Source of the DNA: Gammaproteobacteria bacterium
GTDB taxonomy: Bacteria; Pseudomonadota; Gammaproteobacteria; Steroidobacterales; Steroidobacteraceae
Length of the DNA: 18,981 nucleotides
Assembly: GCA_005877965.1 (NCBI GenBank)
Contig: VBNP01000123.1
Coordinates: 1 to 18,981, forward strand
Direction of reading: 5' to 3'
Under the pieces are notes generated by a model. That model was not told the DNA's origin. It ran no database searches and saw only the letters and a program-made list of their open reading frames with translations. Made by a program: the position numbers and the translations under genes. Below, in pieces: positions 15,554 through 18,981 of this stretch (position 1 is its first letter; every line of letters begins with the position of its first letter).

Positions 15554-17308
15554 GTGCAAGATCACACGCTCATCACGATCGCCGAGGAGTCAGGCTTCAA
15601 GAGGACCGGTCGCACCGATGAGGTGACGCGGCTGTGCGCGGCGTTCGCGGCGGCCTGGCCGCGTGCGGTGCACAGCCTCGAGTTCGGGCGCTCCGCAGAG
15701 GGGCGACCCATGCGCGCGCTCATCGCCTGCCGCGCCGATCCGCGCCAGGTGCCCGTACTTCTGCTCCAGGCAGGCATCCATCCCGGCGAGAGCGACGGCA
15801 AGGACGCGGGCTTCATTGCGCTGCGCGAACTGCTCGGCGAGAGCGCCGCTCCCGGGGTGCTGGAGCGGATCGCGATTCTGTTCGTGCCGGCCTTCAACGT
15901 GGACGGGCACGAGCGCTTCGGCCGCTGGAACCGGCCGAACCAGAACGGCCCCGAGGAGACCGGCTGGCGCACCACGGCGCAGAATCTCAATCTCAACCGC
16001 GACTACACCAAGGCGGATGCACCCGAGATGCGGGCGATGCTCGGACTGATCCGCACCTGGGACCCGCTGGTGTGCGCCGACCTGCACGTCACCGACGGTG
16101 CGGACTTTCAGCCGGATATCTCGCTGCAGGCAGAGCCGCTCAACCAGGGCGATGCGCGCCTGTACCCGTTGGCGCGCGAGCTGCGCGATGCGCTGATCGC
16201 AAGACTCGCCGCCCAGGGCTCGATGCCCCTGCCCTTCTACCCGGACTTCGCCAGGACCGATGACCCGGCGTCGGGTTTCCTCCTCACCGTGTACTCGCCG
16301 CGCTTCTCCACCGGCTACTTTCCGCAGCGTAACCGCTTCACGGTGCTGGTCGAGACGCACTCCTGGAAGGACTACGCGACGCGCGTGCGCGTCACGCGCA
16401 ATACCATCGTCGCGCTTGCCGAGCTCCTCGCCGCGCACGGCGGTGAGTGGCGCGAGCACGCCTTGCAGGCGGACGCCGCAGCCGCTCGCCTGGGCGGCGC
16501 GGAGGTGGTGCTCGACTACAGCTCGGGTTGGCGTGAGACGGGCAGCGGCGGGCGGCCGGACGCCGGGGGCGCCGGCGGCACGCAGCTCATCGACTTCAAG
16601 GGCTACGCCTACACCCGCGAGCCCTCGTCCATCTCCGGCGAGCCGGTGACGGTCTACGACCCGCACACGCCGCAGCTCTGGCGCGTGCCGTTTCGCGATC
16701 GTGTTTCGCCTTCCCTGGTGGTGAGGGCGCCGCTGGGCGGCTACGTCGTGCCATGCGCGTGGGCGCAGGATATCGGCGCGCGGCTCGCGCTGCATGGCAT
16801 CGCCTGCGAGCCGGTGCGCGCGCGCAGCGAGGGCGTGCGCGTCGAGGCCTTCCGCGCGACTCAGGTGCGCTTTGCCGCGGCGCCCTTCGAGGGCCGGATG
16901 CGCGTGGCCCTGAGCGGCCTCTGGGGACGCGAGACCCAGGACATCGGCGCCGGAGCCCTGTTCGTACCGATCGCGCAGGCGAGCGCGCGCCTGGTGATGC
17001 ATCTGCTCGAGCCGCAGGCGCCGGACTCGTTCGCCGCGTGGGGCTGCTTCAACACATGCTTCGAGCACAAGGAATCGCTCGAGCCCTACGTCGCGGAACA
17101 GGTCGCGCGCAGCGTGCTCGCACAGCACCCGCAGCTGCAGGATGAATTCTCGCGCCAGCTCAAGGAGGATCCGGCCTTCGCCGCGAACCCCGCCGCGCGG
17201 CTGGAATTCTTCCTGCGCCGTCACTCGACCTGGGACTCTCATTTCAATCTCTATCCGATATTCCGTGTGGATGAGCTGCTGGCTTCGGCGGGCCCGGCGC
17301 GGAGCTAG
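15554..17308 (+). CDS. M14-family zinc carboxypeptidase
   Basis: A 584-residue metallopeptidase of family M14. Zinc ligands are visible: HPGES with His76 and Glu79, and His178 in CADLHVTDG. The general-base Glu is Glu267 in FTVLVETHSWKDY. FVPAFNVDGHERFGRWNRPN and NLNLNRDYTKADAPEMRAM carry the expected substrate-carboxylate-binding Asn/Arg. A C-terminal part of about 300 residues follows, ending FFLRRHSTWDSHFNLYPIFR. The start is GTG, with AGGA overlapping the BNR gene's TAG stop 9 bp upstream, so translation is probably coupled. From this GTG there is no signal peptide, unlike its neighbours. It may act in the cytoplasm on imported peptides, or the true export route is not evident. Confidence 0.9.
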   Translation: MQDHTLITIAEESGFKRTGRTDEVTRLCAAFAAAWPRAVHSLEFGRSAEGRPMRALIACRADPRQVPVLLLQAGIHPGESDGKDAGFIALRELLGESAAPGVLERIAILFVPAFNVDGHERFGRWNRPNQNGPEETGWRTTAQNLNLNRDYTKADAPEMRAMLGLIRTWDPLVCADLHVTDGADFQPDISLQAEPLNQGDARLYPLARELRDALIARLAAQGSMPLPFYPDFARTDDPASGFLLTVYSPRFSTGYFPQRNRFTVLVETHSWKDYATRVRVTRNTIVALAELLAAHGGEWREHALQADAAAARLGGAEVVLDYSSGWRETGSGGRPDAGGAGGTQLIDFKGYAYTREPSSISGEPVTVYDPHTPQLWRVPFRDRVSPSLVVRAPLGGYVVPCAWAQDIGARLALHGIACEPVRARSEGVRVEAFRATQVRFAAAPFEGRMRVALSGLWGRETQDIGAGALFVPIAQASARLVMHLLEPQAPDSFAAWGCFNTCFEHKESLEPYVAEQVARSVLAQHPQLQDEFSRQLKEDPAFAANPAARLEFFLRRHSTWDSHFNLYPIFRVDELLASAGPARS

Positions 17309-17315
17309 CACCATC

Positions 17316-18194
17316 GTGCGAGTCCAGAAGCGACTGGCCCTGCTCCTCGCAGTGGGCACTCTCACCACGTGCGGCGCCGCCTGGTGTCAGGCGCCCGAGG
17401 GCCAGACCCGGGAGCGCCCCGCCGCCGCGGGTTCGGCTCCCGCGCAAGCGCCGTCACCGGAAGTGCCGGCGGAGCCGCCGCCGCCGGACGCCTCCGGGAC
17501 GGGCCTTGGGTCCGACCTCAAGCGCTACTTCACCGCACCGCTCCACTGGGACCGCGGCGACTGGGCCTGGTTTGGCGGCGCGCTCATCGCCGTCGGCGCC
17601 GCTCACCACTACGACACCCAGGTGCGGACGCATTTCCTCAAGACACTGGGTCCTGCGGGGACTACGAACTCCAAGGACGTGCAGGACGCGATGCCGACCG
17701 CCGCGGTGTTCGTCGCGACCTGGGGCTATGCGAACCTGATCGGTGACACCAATGGCCGCCGCGAGGCGTGGGCCATGCTGGAAGCCGCAGGCCTGAGCGG
17801 CGTCACCGCCCTTGCCCTCAAGTACGCCGGCGCGCGCGAGAGACCGGATCAGACCAGCAACCCCAACCAGTGGCGCCAGAGCGGCGGAAATTCGTTTCCG
17901 TCATTGCACGCCACCGCAGCCTTCGCGGTGGGTACGGTGCTCGCGGAGTCAGGGAGTGATGACTATCGGTGGGTGCGGCGCCTGCTGGGTTATGGCCTGG
18001 GCGCCGCCACCGGCTACGAGCGCCTCAAGCACAACGCGCACTGGCTCTCCGACACCGTCGCGGGGGCGGCGCTCGGCATCGCCAGCGCGCACTTCGCCAT
18101 GAATCGCAGGGACCGGACGGATGAAGGGAGCGGCCTCGGCGTCGTTCCAGTCGAGCGCGGCGCGATGCTGACGTACCACGTGTCGCTGCCGTAG
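17316..18194 (+). CDS. Exported PAP2-superfamily phosphatase
   Basis: A 292-residue protein starting at a GTG 7 bp after the M14 gene stop. It opens with a signal peptide (VRVQKRLALLLAVGTLTTCG) and then a proline/alanine-rich linker (APAQAPSPEVPAEPPPPD). The three PAP2 signature motifs are complete: KYAGARERP (Lys169 to Pro177, KX6RP), SFPSLHATAAF with His198, and ERLKHNAHWLSDTVAG with Arg236, His242 and Asp246. Such enzymes remove phosphate from lipid phosphates, undecaprenyl pyrophosphate or small phosphate esters in the periplasm or membrane. Substrate is not known. It is the last gene of the run; nothing links it to the peptidases except position. The start context (ATCGTGC) is like that of the M14 gene. 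Confidence 0.88.
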   Translation: MRVQKRLALLLAVGTLTTCGAAWCQAPEGQTRERPAAAGSAPAQAPSPEVPAEPPPPDASGTGLGSDLKRYFTAPLHWDRGDWAWFGGALIAVGAAHHYDTQVRTHFLKTLGPAGTTNSKDVQDAMPTAAVFVATWGYANLIGDTNGRREAWAMLEAAGLSGVTALALKYAGARERPDQTSNPNQWRQSGGNSFPSLHATAAFAVGTVLAESGSDDYRWVRRLLGYGLGAATGYERLKHNAHWLSDTVAGAALGIASAHFAMNRRDRTDEGSGLGVVPVERGAMLTYHVSLP

Positions 18195-18274
18195 GTGCGT
18201 GCACACGGTACCGCGCCGTGAGATCGCAATCCCCATACAGAGTGCCATCGGTCGTGCGCGACGTCGCCTCATCT

Positions 18275-18535
18275 TTAAGCGGCTGACTGCTGCTGCAGGT
18301 CCCAGCCCGGGAATACGAGTACTGCCGGGTGACACTTGAGGGCACGGGCCAGAACCTTCGCCCTCTCTACCCCCAAGCGAACGCGATCGTTCTCAATGGC
18401 AGAAATTGTCGTCTGCGGGATACCTGTCAGCTCAGCCAGTTGATTTTGGCTCAGCTCTTGCAGCTCACGAACAATACGAACGGATTCACCCACCGACACC
18501 TCGACACGACGCTTAGCAGGCCGAAACTGTCTCAT
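18275..18535 (-). CDS. HigA-like XRE-family antitoxin
   Basis: An 86-residue protein with a Cro/C1-type helix-turn-helix at about residues 20-65. The recognition part is LSQNQLAELTGIPQTTISAI, followed by ENDRVRLGVERAKVLARALK and a short tail (VLVFPGWDLQQQ). AGGAAG lies about 7 nt before the ATG, inside the end of the toxin gene. One base separates the toxin stop from this ATG. As in HigBA-type modules, the antitoxin is downstream of the toxin. It is expected to neutralise the toxin and repress the pair through its DNA-binding domain. Confidence 0.88.
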   Translation of the reverse strand: MRQFRPAKRRVEVSVGESVRIVRELQELSQNQLAELTGIPQTTISAIENDRVRLGVERAKVLARALKCHPAVLVFPGWDLQQQSAA

Positions 18536-18536
18536 A

Positions 18537-18764
18537 TCAGCGCTTCCTATAGTTGTGTGGGGTTACCTCAATCACCTGGAACAACTGCCGCTCGACAAAC
18601 ACACGATAAATGACCCGGTATTGTACGTTCAGCCTGGACGAGCGATGTCCACTCCATGTACCGGACAAAGTCTCGTCGCGAAAGCCCCGACTTGCCCGCA
18701 GGCCGGGCGGGCCAGAGATGGCCGCGATGTCCTGGCACTTTTCGTATCGCTTACGAATCTCCAA
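18537..18764 (-). CDS. RelE/HigB-type toxin, start uncertain
   Basis: A ribosome-dependent mRNA-cleaving toxin of the RelE/HigB fold. Seen: IRKRYEKCQDIAAISGPPGL, RASRGFRDETLSGTW, then GHRSSRLNVQYRVIYRVFVE and the C-terminal VIEVTPHNYRKR, which fit the family closely. The given start is TTG (75 residues), without a clear ribosome binding site. The open frame continues upstream to 18824 and encodes LADALNRRISKQLHSAPLEI, which also looks like family sequence. That stretch has no ATG or GTG; a CTG at 18803 is possible. So either translation starts at a rare codon or the gene has lost its 5' end. It precedes the antitoxin by one base. Confidence 0.75.
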   Translation of the reverse strand: MEIRKRYEKCQDIAAISGPPGLRASRGFRDETLSGTWSGHRSSRLNVQYRVIYRVFVERQLFQVIEVTPHNYRKR

Positions 18765-18824
18765 GGGCGCGGAGTGAAGCTGCTTACTGATTCGCCGATT
18801 CAGGGCATCAGCAAGAGCGGGCGT

Positions 18825-18981
18825 CTACGGCTCACGGCGCGCGTCTCCCCTCGCCCAGCGAATCACCCCCTGACAGGGCTCGAGCAGGTGCCCGACCCGC
18901 CGCTCGAATCCCAGGGTCCGGATGAACGCAAAGGCGCGAATGTCGGCGTGGGGAAACAGCGCTTGCATGCGCGCCGCCGCG
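18825..18981 (-). CDS. C-terminal tail of an unidentified protein, possibly an acetyltransferase (cut by window edge)
   Basis: Fifty-one codons of a minus-strand frame enter from the right edge and stop at TAG 18827-18825. The tail reads RMQALFPHADIRAFAFIRTL, then GFERRVGHLLEPCQGVIRWA and RGDARREP. The stretch IRTLGFERRVGHL resembles the end of GNAT acetyltransferases (aromatic residue-x-x-x-GF then a strand), but this is too short to assign. It is in the same frame as the toxin, with only this stop codon between them. Confidence 0.4.
   Translation of the reverse strand, partial: AAARMQALFPHADIRAFAFIRTLGFERRVGHLLEPCQGVIRWARGDARREP

Noticed and set aside
15590..17368. A 592-codon minus-strand frame opposite the M14 gene
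   Set aside because: Antisense to a gene with a full set of zinc and catalytic residues.
17316..17378. PAP2 protein as a lipoprotein
   Set aside because: The sequence before the first cysteine (LTTC) lacks the small residue needed at -1 of a lipobox, so an ordinary signal peptide is more likely.
18195..18274. CACGG...CCGTG hairpin after the PAP2 gene
   Set aside because: A 5-bp stem without a T run; too weak to call a terminator.

Overview
The window is GC-rich DNA, densely packed with genes, and reads as a gammaproteobacterial chromosome. A Steroidobacter-, Nevskiales- or Xanthomonadales-like host is a guess from protein style and composition; there is no rRNA or other taxonomic marker. 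No tRNA, rRNA, CRISPR array or insertion sequence was seen.

Left part (1-6504): a set that looks like specialised metabolism rather than housekeeping. On the minus strand are the N-terminal part of an acyl-CoA dehydrogenase (cut by the window edge) and a possible 41-codon leader gene that overlaps its start by ATGA. Divergent from these, a divergent MetA-type homoserine O-acyltransferase-like gene is joined by ATGA to an acyl carrier protein gene. Converging on them from the right are a PLP-dependent group II decarboxylase and a MetY-type O-acylhomoserine sulfhydrylase. A FATP/FadD6-like acyl-CoA synthetase runs divergently from metY.

Middle part (6545-10023): a tight minus-strand operon, read from right to left. 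It encodes a second ACP, a second acyl-activating adenylate-forming enzyme, a FabG-like reductase and a terpene-cyclase-fold lipoprotein with a CxxCH motif. The last gene is split by a +1 frameshift. A TATAAT box lies just upstream of the operon. Together the two parts supply acyl activation, carrier, reduction and dehydrogenation, plus homoserine acylation, gamma-replacement and amino-acid decarboxylation. I propose an uncharacterised cluster making a homoserine-derived or gamma-substituted amino acid or amine bearing an acyl group. This is inference from gene content; the product is unknown.

Right part (10155-18194): an exported peptide-catabolism neighbourhood. A P1-family (DmpA/BapA-like) aminopeptidase diverges from a run of a LolA-like exported protein, a 1057-residue Asp-box/BNR beta-propeller protein, an M14 zinc carboxypeptidase and an exported PAP2 phosphatase. 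The genes of this run are 7-17 bp apart.

Right end (18195-18981): a HigBA-like toxin-antitoxin pair with the toxin first. The toxin has no ATG or GTG start. Upstream of it is the C-terminal tail of another minus-strand gene, possibly an acetyltransferase, cut by the window edge.
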